NCBI GenBank assembly: GCA_025353725.1
Contig: JANXOF010000061.1
Location: 1-64,000 of the forward strand
DNA from: Polyangiaceae bacterium
GTDB lineage: Bacteria; Myxococcota_A; Polyangia; Polyangiales; Polyangiaceae
Direction of reading: 5' to 3'
DNA: 64,000 bases
In this document: piece after piece, positions 16,680-25,178 of the stretch
Position numbering within the stretch: the first letter of the stretch is position 1
Layout: each line of letters begins with the position of its first letter
Position numbers and translations under genes: made by a program
Notes under the pieces: model-generated
Seen by the model: the letters and a program-made list of their open reading frames with translations, nothing else
Databases searched by the model: none
Told to the model about the DNA's origin: nothing

Positions 16680-19673
16680 GTGACTGCGCCTGAGCAAGTC
16701 ACCGGCGCGCGGAAGCTGGCCGCGTCGGGAGACGTCGTTGGCGCCATAGAGTGCCTCGAGGCGGCGCTCGCGGCAGCGGTGGCGTTTGACGACCGGCGGC
16801 TGATTCTCGAGGCACTCGTCACGGTCCTCGTCGTCGCCTCCCAGCACGCCCGAGCCTCGCATCACGCTCGAGAGCTGGAACGGCTGCATGGCTTGCCTGC
16901 GCGATCGCGCATGGTGAGCCGGGTCCTCACGAAGCTCGTGAAGCTCTTCGGATTTCGACCACGAGGCCTCTTCGCTCATGTCCTCCTTTTCGTGCTCGGA
17001 GGTGCACGCGCCCAACGCGGACCCGGAACGATCACGTTCGGCTCGCTCCGGGCGGTCCAGTTTGCGTACTTCTGGGACGATATTGCAGATGCCCCACGCC
17101 TCGCGCTACTTCAGCTGGCCGTCGCGCAGACCGATGCCGAAGCGGCGCGAGCTCTCGCGTGGCTCGGATACGCCCACGCTTATGCAGGACGACGCGAAGG
17201 ATTACACCTCCTACGCCGCGCCCTTACGCTAGGGCATCGAAAACGAGCAGGGGAACGAGACGTCGAGTTTCTTTCTGAGACCTATCCACTCCTCGCCATC
17301 GGCTACATGATGTGTGACTTGCCGGTCGAAGCAGAGCGCCTGCACCTCCGGTACCTTGCGCGCGAACCGGATCGCACTCCTTTTTACAAGCTCCTCTGCC
17401 GTACGAACCTTCTTGGGTGCGCGATCGCTCGCGGAGCCTTTGCCGAATTGCGCACGCGAATCGACGAGTGCTTGACGCAAGCGTTTGCCCTCAGTGCAAG
17501 TCGTCATCACCTTCAAGTTCACGGGTCCTACGCGGTGCTTCTTGCTGCCGAAGCTCGCACGTCCTCCGCCGGCGACGCGCTTGCGATAGCGTTCGCCGCC
17601 GCTGCGGCAAACGACAACGCACTCGACTGGACGATCTTTCATAGTTTAGCCGGGCTTACCCATCTCCTTCTTGGTAGCCACGGCATCGCGCAGGAGCACG
17701 TGGCGGAGGGGCGAAAAAAGTGTGCGATCTATGGCGATCCTAAGCACTTCGTACGTCGTTTCGACGATCTTCAAGGTGCGCTAGACAATCGGAGGAGCTC
17801 GTTCGAGCTTCTCATGCTCCGGTCGGCTCGCAGTTACGCGGCCACACGCATCGCCGCGTGCGATACGTTCGACGGGCGCATCGCGACGATCTCGCGGCAG
17901 CTCGGAAGCGCCCTCGCCACGTTCTTCGCCTTCGATCTCGAACGCGACGTGCCGGTGGATGAATTTCTAGATCTCCTCAAGCGCACCTTCGATACCGACT
18001 ATGCCATCGCGTCGGCAAGCCTCGGTGAGCTTCGCCAACAAGTGCACGCGGAGCGAGGCATAGCGCCGTTAGGGCTCGGAACCGTGAACGAGGGCGAGCT
18101 CCGTATCCGCTGCAAGGATGGGCGCCTCTTCGTGGGCGTCGAAAGCGTTCTGCGCGGCGGGCAACGTGGCTCGCGCGCGAGCGTCCAGCGACTCGCGGTA
18201 GGGCTCGCCACGGGCGAACTCGACGTGGCGACGGAACCTCTACTTCGAGCGGCGCTACGCCTGGCTGTCGCTCAGTACGCGTCGCTTCGCACCGTCCGTG
18301 CCTCCCAAGAGCTTCGAGCGCAGACCGAGCGCATGACGGCCATCGCACGAACGGCGCAAATGCTAGCCCACGACGTACGCCGCCCCTTCGCTCTCCTCCA
18401 AGCAGGGATCACGGCTCTCTCGGATGCGCAAAGCGCAGACGACGTGCGCGCGATCGTCGCCACCGTCTTACCGGATGTGGAACGAGCTTCGCTTTCCGTG
18501 CGCGGCCTCATCGAAGACGTGATGGGGGCAGACAATGACAGCCCCCCCCGTTGTGTTCCCGTGCTCCCGGAGGCCCTTCTCCTTGATAGCTTCGACGAGA
18601 TCTTCCGGCTCCACCCAGAATGCCAATTGGTCGTCGACTACGACTTGCGCCACTCGGGTCCGGTCTTCGTAGACGGGCGACGCGTCCAGCGCGTCTTTTC
18701 AAATATTATTTTAAATGCCATTCAAGCCATGAGCGGCCGCGGTCGAATGTGGTGTACGACTGAGTCGAGCGGAGCGGACGTTCTGTTTCGAATCGGAAAC
18801 GAAGGGCCTACTGTCGCACCAGCGGAGATAAGCCGTGTTTTCGAGCCGTTTTTCACGAAAAACAAGGCTAACGGGACAGGGCTCGGGCTCGCTATCGCGC
18901 ACCACGTCGTAGCCTTGCACGGCGGCAAGATCTGGTGTGATGTGCCCGATCAAGGCATCGAATTCGCCTTCACTCTTCCCGGCGTCGCGTCCTCAAAAGC
19001 AGAAGGCGGAGTAGAGATGCTGCGCGCGGTCGACGAACTTCGAAGCCGCCTACCGACCCGAACTCCTCCCATACTCCGCCGCGTCATGCCTTCCGAGTGC
19101 ACCGTTCCACGCCTTGGTGAACGGGGCGCCGACGGGACCGCAGTATCGATCTCGCCGGACCGACGAGAGACCTCGCGTATTCGGGTTGCGTTCGTGGATG
19201 ACTCGGGCGGCATTTTGATGAGCTGGCGGCGCGCCCTCGGGCGAGATGTCGAAGTCTTGTGTTTTAGAAGCCCTGCGGAATTTTGGCGAGCGGCAGCAGC
19301 GACCCCTGCCGACGGCGTGAGCCTCGCCGACGCGTTTTCGGTCGTGGTGACGGATTACCGCTTCGACGAAGGGGGGAAAGATGGGGCTGCGTTCGCGCGG
19401 GAGCTCCGCACACGTGCGCCGAATCTTCCCATTGTTCTTTGTTCTTCCGGCGTTTTCACTCGCGCGGAGCTCGCGTGTACCGTCGACCTCGTGATTGAAA
19501 AGACGCCCATGTCATGGCCGCAACTCGAGGCCTTGCTGGCCCGCGCCTCCGCGTTACCGCTCGCGGCGCGTCCCCTCCGCGCCGATGAAAAAGCCGCGGC
19601 GTCCGTAACGGCGAGCTCGTCTTCCGCACCCAAATCACCTCAGGCACCTCAGATCACGGGAGGCGTGGCGTAG
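16680..19673 (+). CDS. Soluble hybrid sensor histidine kinase with N-terminal helical repeats and C-terminal receiver
   Basis: The 997-residue protein shows no membrane segment. Residues 1-430 are TPR-like helical repeats (GDVVGAIECLEAALAAAV, ALAWLGYAHAYAGRREGL). The kinase core has an H-box MLAHDVRRPFALLQ with phospho-acceptor about His564, N-box NIILNAIQAMSGRG (about 675), and FEPFFTKNKANGTGLGLAIA (G box, about 720-740). A receiver follows at about 835-960: VAFVDDS, VVTDYRFDEGG (phosphorylated Asp), LCSSG and the Lys of VIEKTP. The methyltransferase stop and this GTG start are 4 bases apart. A kinase embedded in a metabolic operon suggests local sensing of the product. The stretch around 18697-18720 (tcaaatattattttaaatgcc) is unusually AT-rich. 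Confidence 0.85.
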   Translation: MTAPEQVTGARKLAASGDVVGAIECLEAALAAAVAFDDRRLILEALVTVLVVASQHARASHHARELERLHGLPARSRMVSRVLTKLVKLFGFRPRGLFAHVLLFVLGGARAQRGPGTITFGSLRAVQFAYFWDDIADAPRLALLQLAVAQTDAEAARALAWLGYAHAYAGRREGLHLLRRALTLGHRKRAGERDVEFLSETYPLLAIGYMMCDLPVEAERLHLRYLAREPDRTPFYKLLCRTNLLGCAIARGAFAELRTRIDECLTQAFALSASRHHLQVHGSYAVLLAAEARTSSAGDALAIAFAAAAANDNALDWTIFHSLAGLTHLLLGSHGIAQEHVAEGRKKCAIYGDPKHFVRRFDDLQGALDNRRSSFELLMLRSARSYAATRIAACDTFDGRIATISRQLGSALATFFAFDLERDVPVDEFLDLLKRTFDTDYAIASASLGELRQQVHAERGIAPLGLGTVNEGELRIRCKDGRLFVGVESVLRGGQRGSRASVQRLAVGLATGELDVATEPLLRAALRLAVAQYASLRTVRASQELRAQTERMTAIARTAQMLAHDVRRPFALLQAGITALSDAQSADDVRAIVATVLPDVERASLSVRGLIEDVMGADNDSPPRCVPVLPEALLLDSFDEIFRLHPECQLVVDYDLRHSGPVFVDGRRVQRVFSNIILNAIQAMSGRGRMWCTTESSGADVLFRIGNEGPTVAPAEISRVFEPFFTKNKANGTGLGLAIAHHVVALHGGKIWCDVPDQGIEFAFTLPGVASSKAEGGVEMLRAVDELRSRLPTRTPPILRRVMPSECTVPRLGERGADGTAVSISPDRRETSRIRVAFVDDSGGILMSWRRALGRDVEVLCFRSPAEFWRAAAATPADGVSLADAFSVVVTDYRFDEGGKDGAAFARELRTRAPNLPIVLCSSGVFTRAELACTVDLVIEKTPMSWPQLEALLARASALPLAARPLRADEKAAASVTASSSSAPKSPQAPQITGGVA

Positions 19674-19687
19674 GCCGCGTCAGGACG

Positions 19688-20377
19688 ATGCGCTTCTCTT
19701 TGTTGCCCGCGAGCTGGCCTCTCACACCCGAGAACTTGTCGCTCGCCGATTATCGACTCGCCGAGCTTGCCCTGGCACTACCGGTGAGCGCAGCGCTGGA
19801 GCTGCCCCTCCTCGCGCTACGTGCGACCACGCGAGAGGCGCCCCTCGAAGGCCCGGACATGCCGCCCCGCGCCCTTGTGTGCATGCTGCACAAAGATCTC
19901 TATCTCTCGGCCTTCGCGCCGTCGTTTTGGGAAGCGCTCGGGCCCGATTTTGCGTATCTCGCGTTCCACGGTTTCGCGTCGTATGTCGGCATGATCTGGC
20001 CTAACCTTCGTGGCTATCAGGCCTTTCGCTACCAGCTAAAGACCGCAAAGCGGTCCTCCGAGCGCGCGCGGCCGCTGGCGCAGACGCTTTCGTTCCTCGA
20101 AAAGCACCTCGGTCGTTTTGCTCTTCGAACAGACGCGGGGGGTCCGTACGGGCGGGTACGCGCTTCTCTGGTCGACATGGCCATCGCGAGCGACCGTCCA
20201 GTGGTCGTCGTGCGGCAGTGCGCGGACCGAACAACACACGTCCGCGGTCACGCTCTGCCTCTCCCGGGAGCGCAAGTTAAGTCTCGTGTCTCTCGAGCGG
20301 TGGACCCCTCTTCGCTACGCCTCCTCGATCGCGAAGGCGGTCGCGAACTCCTCCAGCGTTTGCTCGACGAGCTCTAG
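19688..20377 (+). CDS. Lysophospholipid acyltransferase-like protein (DUF374-like)
   Basis: The 229-residue protein has LVCMLHKDLYLSAFAPSFW, a strand/His arrangement like the first acyltransferase block, and DAGGPYGRVRASLVDMAIAS followed by RPVVVVRQC. The latter matches the DGPrGPxxxVkxGxxxLAxxTGxPIVPV end of DUF374/LPLAT proteins in pattern. The classical HX4D is not clear, so the assignment is by fold pattern only. It ends the thioesterase-diiron-methyltransferase-kinase operon. If correct it would attach the modified acyl chain to a lipid at the inner membrane. Confidence 0.5.
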   Translation: MRFSLLPASWPLTPENLSLADYRLAELALALPVSAALELPLLALRATTREAPLEGPDMPPRALVCMLHKDLYLSAFAPSFWEALGPDFAYLAFHGFASYVGMIWPNLRGYQAFRYQLKTAKRSSERARPLAQTLSFLEKHLGRFALRTDAGGPYGRVRASLVDMAIASDRPVVVVRQCADRTTHVRGHALPLPGAQVKSRVSRAVDPSSLRLLDREGGRELLQRLLDEL

Positions 20378-20400
20378 GCTTCAACCGACGGCAGATGCCT

Positions 20401-20422
20401 CGTTGGCCGAATTCGGCCAACG
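20401..20422 (+). promoter_or_regulatory. Perfect 22-bp palindrome
   Basis: Each half is CGTTGGCCGAA and its complement, with no central gap. It lies 24 bases after the acyltransferase stop and about 110 bases before the Hint-domain gene. The centre is a GAATTC. It could be a dimeric repressor site or the stem of a short terminator; there is no U-tract. Confidence 0.55.
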
Positions 20423-20475
20423 GAGGTGGCCGCATCCGACCGTAGCAGGTGGGCGCGCTCCCCCGACGACCGTAA

Positions 20476-20497
20476 ATTTCGGTAGATAGGCCGAAAT
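20476..20497 (+). promoter_or_regulatory. Inverted repeat upstream of the Hint-domain gene
   Basis: Arms ATTTCGG (20476-20482) and CCGAAAT (20491-20497) flank an 8-base AT-rich spacer. The centre is about 48 bases before the ATG at 20534, a usual place for an operator or leader hairpin. Confidence 0.4.
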
Positions 20498-20533
20498 GCC
20501 GCCTTGGCACCCGCTTTGCCTAACAACGTTTGC

Positions 20534-21481
20534 ATGCGTACATCATCCCGCGTCTTCACCTCACTGGTCACGGCTTCAGCGACCCTTCTTCAACTCACAA
20601 CCGCATCCGCGGCCCCCAAGTACACGAGCCCCCGCATCGGAGGAACGGACCCTGTCACAAACGCTCGGTGCATGAGCCAGGACCTTTTCTCCACGAACGC
20701 GCAAGCTCTCGCACGAATCGAGTGGGCGGTCGGATGCCTCTACGTGCCTGCGAAACTCAAAGAAAAGTGGATGAAAACCGTAGAAAACGGCGTCGTCGTG
20801 GAACGGCAATTCTACAGCTATCCATCCTTCGCGGTCGACGACGCCGCGGCCAGCTACCCAACGTGGAAGCCAGAGCCAGGCGGTCTGACCACGGCCGCCG
20901 GCTCCTTCAACTGCGCGATGCCCGACAACGTCATTTGGCTTTCTGTATGCGAAGCAGCAGGCTGCTACCGCGCAGACCAGCGCATTCTCATGGAATCCGG
21001 CTACAAACCGATAAGCGTTGCGCACGAGCAACGAGATCTCTCACTGGTCACGCTGTCCCCCTCCGCGACGTTCGGAGACCTTGCGTTCACGGTGAATACC
21101 GTCGATAAATATACGGTTTCACCGATCCCCGAACTTGAGACTCTGCTCACGTTCCAGACCGAGCATGGCGGAAAGCTCACCGTCACGCCGCTTCATCCGC
21201 TCGTGACGAAGGATGGAACCATCGAGAAAGCTTCGCAATTCGTAGTTGGTGACTCACTCGTCAAAGACGACGGCTCGCTCGACACTATCGAAACGATCGC
21301 GACGAGCCGCGAAGTCGTAAAAGTTTATAATGTCCAACCAACAACGAAGGATTTTGTATCCAACGTGCTCGTGGCTGAAGGGTTTCTAAACGGTTCGGTC
21401 AGGTATCAAAACGAATACCAGAAGTACTTGGGTCGAGTCGTCCTGCGAGAAGCCCGTGGCGGCATCAAAGTACAAGACTGA
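20534..21481 (+). CDS. Secreted protein with Hint (hedgehog/intein) domain
   Basis: The 315-residue protein starts at ATG 20534 with a Sec signal (RVFTSLVTASATLLQLTTASA). A domain of unknown fold fills residues 30-143. Residues about 144-305 are a Hint module: Cys144 in AAGCYRADQRILMES, the block-B TVTPLHPLVTKDG with conserved T and H, SQFVVGDSLV, and the closing VYNVQPTTKDFVSNVLVAEG. Hint domains cut the peptide bond before their first Cys. The C-terminal HN dipeptide of true inteins is absent (FLNGS instead), so N-terminal cleavage without splicing is more likely. It lies 30 bases before the subtilase-like gene and probably shares its transcript. Confidence 0.8.
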   Translation: MRTSSRVFTSLVTASATLLQLTTASAAPKYTSPRIGGTDPVTNARCMSQDLFSTNAQALARIEWAVGCLYVPAKLKEKWMKTVENGVVVERQFYSYPSFAVDDAAASYPTWKPEPGGLTTAAGSFNCAMPDNVIWLSVCEAAGCYRADQRILMESGYKPISVAHEQRDLSLVTLSPSATFGDLAFTVNTVDKYTVSPIPELETLLTFQTEHGGKLTVTPLHPLVTKDGTIEKASQFVVGDSLVKDDGSLDTIETIATSREVVKVYNVQPTTKDFVSNVLVAEGFLNGSVRYQNEYQKYLGRVVLREARGGIKVQD

Positions 21482-21511
21482 ATTCAACCACGAACTACGG
21501 ATACGAAACCC

Positions 21512-23794
21512 ATGAAGCGCATTCTTTCTTCCGCCAGCCTTGCCTTGTTGGGCCTCGCCTGCTCGGCGCAAACGACTCAAGACGAAACGCCATCAGACAG
21601 TCCTAAGAAGACCGAATCTTGCGAAGAACAAGCGTGCGCAAAGAGCACTGTTCGAAGGAATGAGCCCTTTCGTCTCGACCGCTTTTTCGGTGAGCTTAGT
21701 CGCCAATGCATCGCGGACACGGGGCACGGCCTCGATGCTCTAAACTATACCTGTTCGTGCGATGCACCGGATGCCGAACGGCTTGGCGGAAGCGTCTACG
21801 TACCGGGCGCGGGGTGCCACCCTATTACTCGCCCGTCTTCGTGCGCGGCTACGCCAGGTGGCTTTTCAGACGCGCTCGCCCAAGGCGGCGTGGCCGCTCT
21901 CGCGGCTTGCACCACCGACAGCGGTGGCTTCGAGGGAAGCTATCCTGCCTCAACGGGCGTTCACTTTCTGCTTCCCGCCAGTGGTCCGCGGGTTGTGGCA
22001 CAAGCCCAGGCACTCGCCTCTTGGGCGGACAGAATGTGGGGCCCATCGTCGCGCGGCTTGCCAGGTCTGTGGCCGTCTGCCGACCTCGGTGGGAACGAGC
22101 TCTACGTCCAGATTGGGCCTCCCTCAGAGACGCTCGTCAAGACGGCCGTCTCGGCCGCCATTCTACCCTCGTTTCAAATCGCGTCCGTTTCGAATGCCCC
22201 CTACATACGCGTCGTCGTCGAACCCGACGCGAACGAGCTCGACTTCGTACTCGGAGCGCGCGTCGCAGACCTTCGCGTTCTTCATCGACTTTCCCCGGCA
22301 CCTCCCTTCGGCGCTGGTTCGCCCGAGAAGGATGCTTACGAAGCGACTCTAGCTTCGATCGAAGGACCGCTCGGCACGACCTTCGTAACGGGCGAAAGGC
22401 TCTCCAACCCGGACAACGGCTGCGCGTCGCTCTGTTCGGTGCGAACGGAAGGCGTAACGCTCGCGAGCGGCGCGCAAGCCTACCGCGAACGCATCTACAG
22501 CTTCGGTTCCATCGCGCGAGACGCGTTGTGGGTGACTCGTAAAGACGACGTGGTCGCTCTTGTCCTTCTCGCCCCCGGCGGCACGGCCGGTGTGACCCTT
22601 ACGTTTTCGACCACGTCGAGCGCATCCGCCGTCCGCACCCGCCTCACGGTCTACGACCGCACATGGAACGTCCTCGCGCCACCGCAACTTCTTACGCAAG
22701 CATGGCCGGAAGACTTCGCTACGAGGTTTAGACGGAAGGCGAGTGATGGCCCCGCACTCGCAAACATCGTTACATGCGACGGGAGGTTCGCCGAAAGTCT
22801 CGCGTCTACAGAAGCCGCAGACGACGTTGCTATCGGGCCTAACCCGGCAGTGTTCTCGGAGGCCGGAAAGCTTGAGCGAGGGTCTCTCCTCGGATGGTTT
22901 CCGAACGCAAACGGTGGTTCTATGTACTTTGCACGAGAGCCAGTCGCCACTCTTTCAGGGTTCTGGCCCCTAGGCAGTACGCTGGCAGATCCGAACCTTC
23001 ATGCGGCGACAGTGTGGAAAGCGGCACAGGACCAAGCACGCTCACTCGGAAAGCACTTTGGCTTCATTCCAATGAGCATCGAGACGTGCTTCAAAGAGCT
23101 CGACGCCTGGTTGCCCTCCGTCTCTGGTTGCGCTTCGGAGCGGTGCCCGCGGCCCCTCGCGCGCGTCGCCAATGTCAGCATTGCCGACTACGAAATGTCA
23201 CGCGTGCAGTGCGAAGACACGGCCGGACTGAAACTCGCACAGACCGAAGAATCTATGTTCTGGGTGATCGCTGCCGGTAACGGATACACCTCTGCGGTCG
23301 GTCGAGATACGCCAAAGAACGGATGCCCCGGCACCCTCGGCGAACACAAGAACGCGGTCGTCGTTTCCGCACTCGACGGCGACAACGGAGATAACGGCGG
23401 CGACTTGTGGAGTCACTCGGACTACGGCGCACGCTATTCCGACATCGCCGCGGACGGACGTTTGGGGTCGGACGTGGGCACTTCCCTCGCCGCTCCCCGT
23501 GTCGCTGCCGTAGCGGCTACCCTTACCCAAGACTTCCCGTCGCTGAGCCCGTTCGCCATGCGCGTCGCCTTGCTGTTGTCGGCTGCGCCCGTCGCGTCCC
23601 TCGCCTCGAAAGTTCGGTCCGGCGGAAAGCTCAACTCACCTGTGGCACGCGAGGTCGCATCTTGCCTTTCCGGCGCTTCGGGAATGATCGACCGAAGCCA
23701 CGCCGAATCGTGTCTTCGCGGCTCCTCCTACGTGGGTGACGTCGGGGCAAAGGTTGCGCTCCTTGCGGATCGTGGCCTCTTCACTTCGCGTTAG
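21512..23794 (+). CDS. Subtilase (S8)-like lipoprotein, probably degenerate
   Basis: The 760-residue protein has lipobox ASLALLGLACSAQ. The C-terminal third carries three recognisable subtilisin elements: PLARVANVSIADYE (the strand before the oxyanion loop), MFWVIAAGNGY (oxyanion Asn) and VGTSLAAPRVAAVAATL with the nucleophile position at about Ser658. I could not find the D-[ST]-G and H-G-T-H motifs upstream, where the sequence is HFGFIPMSIETCFKELDAW. It is therefore either inactive or uses a strongly diverged Asp/His. The N-terminal 450 residues contain eight or more Cys and a beta-sandwich-like region. Context suggests a surface binder or processing partner of the Hint protein. Confidence 0.7.
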   Translation: MKRILSSASLALLGLACSAQTTQDETPSDSPKKTESCEEQACAKSTVRRNEPFRLDRFFGELSRQCIADTGHGLDALNYTCSCDAPDAERLGGSVYVPGAGCHPITRPSSCAATPGGFSDALAQGGVAALAACTTDSGGFEGSYPASTGVHFLLPASGPRVVAQAQALASWADRMWGPSSRGLPGLWPSADLGGNELYVQIGPPSETLVKTAVSAAILPSFQIASVSNAPYIRVVVEPDANELDFVLGARVADLRVLHRLSPAPPFGAGSPEKDAYEATLASIEGPLGTTFVTGERLSNPDNGCASLCSVRTEGVTLASGAQAYRERIYSFGSIARDALWVTRKDDVVALVLLAPGGTAGVTLTFSTTSSASAVRTRLTVYDRTWNVLAPPQLLTQAWPEDFATRFRRKASDGPALANIVTCDGRFAESLASTEAADDVAIGPNPAVFSEAGKLERGSLLGWFPNANGGSMYFAREPVATLSGFWPLGSTLADPNLHAATVWKAAQDQARSLGKHFGFIPMSIETCFKELDAWLPSVSGCASERCPRPLARVANVSIADYEMSRVQCEDTAGLKLAQTEESMFWVIAAGNGYTSAVGRDTPKNGCPGTLGEHKNAVVVSALDGDNGDNGGDLWSHSDYGARYSDIAADGRLGSDVGTSLAAPRVAAVAATLTQDFPSLSPFAMRVALLLSAAPVASLASKVRSGGKLNSPVAREVASCLSGASGMIDRSHAESCLRGSSYVGDVGAKVALLADRGLFTSR

Positions 23795-23831
23795 CCCGCA
23801 GGCCCACACCATTTTTGCGAGATAGCCACTT

Positions 23832-23849
23832 GAATCGCAAACGCGATTC
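23832..23849 (+). promoter_or_regulatory. Short hairpin upstream of the paralogous lipoprotein genes
   Basis: Arms GAATCGC (23832-23838) and GCGATTC (23843-23849) enclose a 4-base loop. It lies 38 bases after the subtilase stop and 71 before the next ATG, in an AT-richer leader. It could be an attenuator or operator. Confidence 0.4.
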
Positions 23850-23919
23850 AATAAGGGACTCGTACGTTTACACACTTACTCAATTACACCTTCACCTTTC
23901 ATCACCCACGGACAATCAC

Positions 23920-25170
23920 ATGTTTAATACTTGGATAACAAAAACTTCAATTCTCGCCCTGTCAGCCACCGCCGCGCTCGGATGCGCAGGCGAGACGGAG
24001 CTCGAAGGCACCTCGTCGAGCGCGCTTGATACAGCCCTCGTGGCCCCCGGACGGGGCTACGACATGATCCGTGACCAGGCCACCGACTTTTGTACCGACT
24101 TCGAGGTACGTGATGCGTTTCCGAACGGCGCCGGCCAAGAAACAGTCTTTCGCCTGGAGCTTGTCGAAAATTCGAAGAACATGGCAAAAAAGCTTTCCGT
24201 GTCGGCCTCGGCTTCGGCCAAGTTTGGCCTTTGGGGAGGCGATCTCAAAACGAGCTACGTGGAGGAGCGCGAGGTGCATTCCACCTCCGTCTACGCTCTT
24301 GCAAGCGCTTCGGTTCGCAACGCGCCCCAAGTCATCATCAATACGCGACTCAAGCCAGACGCGGCCAATACCCTTCGCGTGAGCGCGGAGAACTTCCGCC
24401 GTCGGTGCGGCGATGCATTCGTCGCCGGATACACGACTGGCGGTGAGTTCTTCGGCGTCATCGAAATCGAGACTCAAACGGAACAGGAAAAGCAGGAAGT
24501 GACTGCAAACCTGAACGCCGGCGGCCTCATGTGGAACGCGTCGGCGCAGTTCGCGCTGGCGGTCAACTCGAGCGTCGCCAACAAGCGAGTTCACGTTTGG
24601 AGCTTTCAGCGTGGCGGCCGCGGCGAACAGTCGACGGGATGCACGACGGTCGATTGCATCGTCTCGCGCGCGGCGAACCTCCCGTCGACGGTCGCCGGAG
24701 ACAATGCCGCGATGATCAAAGTAGACTTTATGAACTACGATCGACTCGCGTTACCAAACGACGCGCGAAGCCCAATCGACACACTCAATCAGCAAGAAGT
24801 CGAAGGGGACATCGTCGCCGCGAAGCATGACCAGCGCGACCTGCTCGGCCAGTTCCTCGCCGCTCAGCGGTTTCCCACGCGCTACTACGCCGTATCTCCG
24901 GCCGACATGACGGCGTCGATCAATGCCATCAACGGTAACATTAATACGCTTCGCCACTCCGCGAGCGACTGCTGGCGTGATTACGCTTCTTGTGCGGTTC
25001 CGGCCATTGCTCCTGCACCCATCCAGGTTCCGAAAGCCTTGCCCTCCGACACGTGCGCCAAAGTACGTGCTCTATGCACGGATGGCCAGCTCGACGAGAC
25101 CATCGCCGACCTGCAGGAGGCCTGCTTCGAGAAGAGCGGTCGATACGTAAACCTCCGCACCTGCTTGTAG
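23920..25170 (+). CDS. Cys-rich lipoprotein A with MACPF-like signature
   Basis: The 416-residue protein was started at ATG 23920 so that the signal peptide ends in lipobox LSATAALGCAGE. It has an N-terminal domain with VAPGRGYDMIRD. A central beta/helix domain contains FRRRCGDAFVAGYTTGGEFF followed by a long amphipathic stretch, spaced like the [YW]-G-[TS]-H-x(6,7)-G-G signature of MACPF/CDC pore-formers. A helical C-terminal region has paired Cys and ends RYVNLRTCL. The next gene is a paralogue with the same layout and end motif. A pore-forming or membrane-attacking role is an inference from the motif pattern, not demonstrated by overall similarity. Confidence 0.55.
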   Translation: MFNTWITKTSILALSATAALGCAGETELEGTSSSALDTALVAPGRGYDMIRDQATDFCTDFEVRDAFPNGAGQETVFRLELVENSKNMAKKLSVSASASAKFGLWGGDLKTSYVEEREVHSTSVYALASASVRNAPQVIINTRLKPDAANTLRVSAENFRRRCGDAFVAGYTTGGEFFGVIEIETQTEQEKQEVTANLNAGGLMWNASAQFALAVNSSVANKRVHVWSFQRGGRGEQSTGCTTVDCIVSRAANLPSTVAGDNAAMIKVDFMNYDRLALPNDARSPIDTLNQQEVEGDIVAAKHDQRDLLGQFLAAQRFPTRYYAVSPADMTASINAINGNINTLRHSASDCWRDYASCAVPAIAPAPIQVPKALPSDTCAKVRALCTDGQLDETIADLQEACFEKSGRYVNLRTCL

Positions 25171-25178
25171 GCATCACG

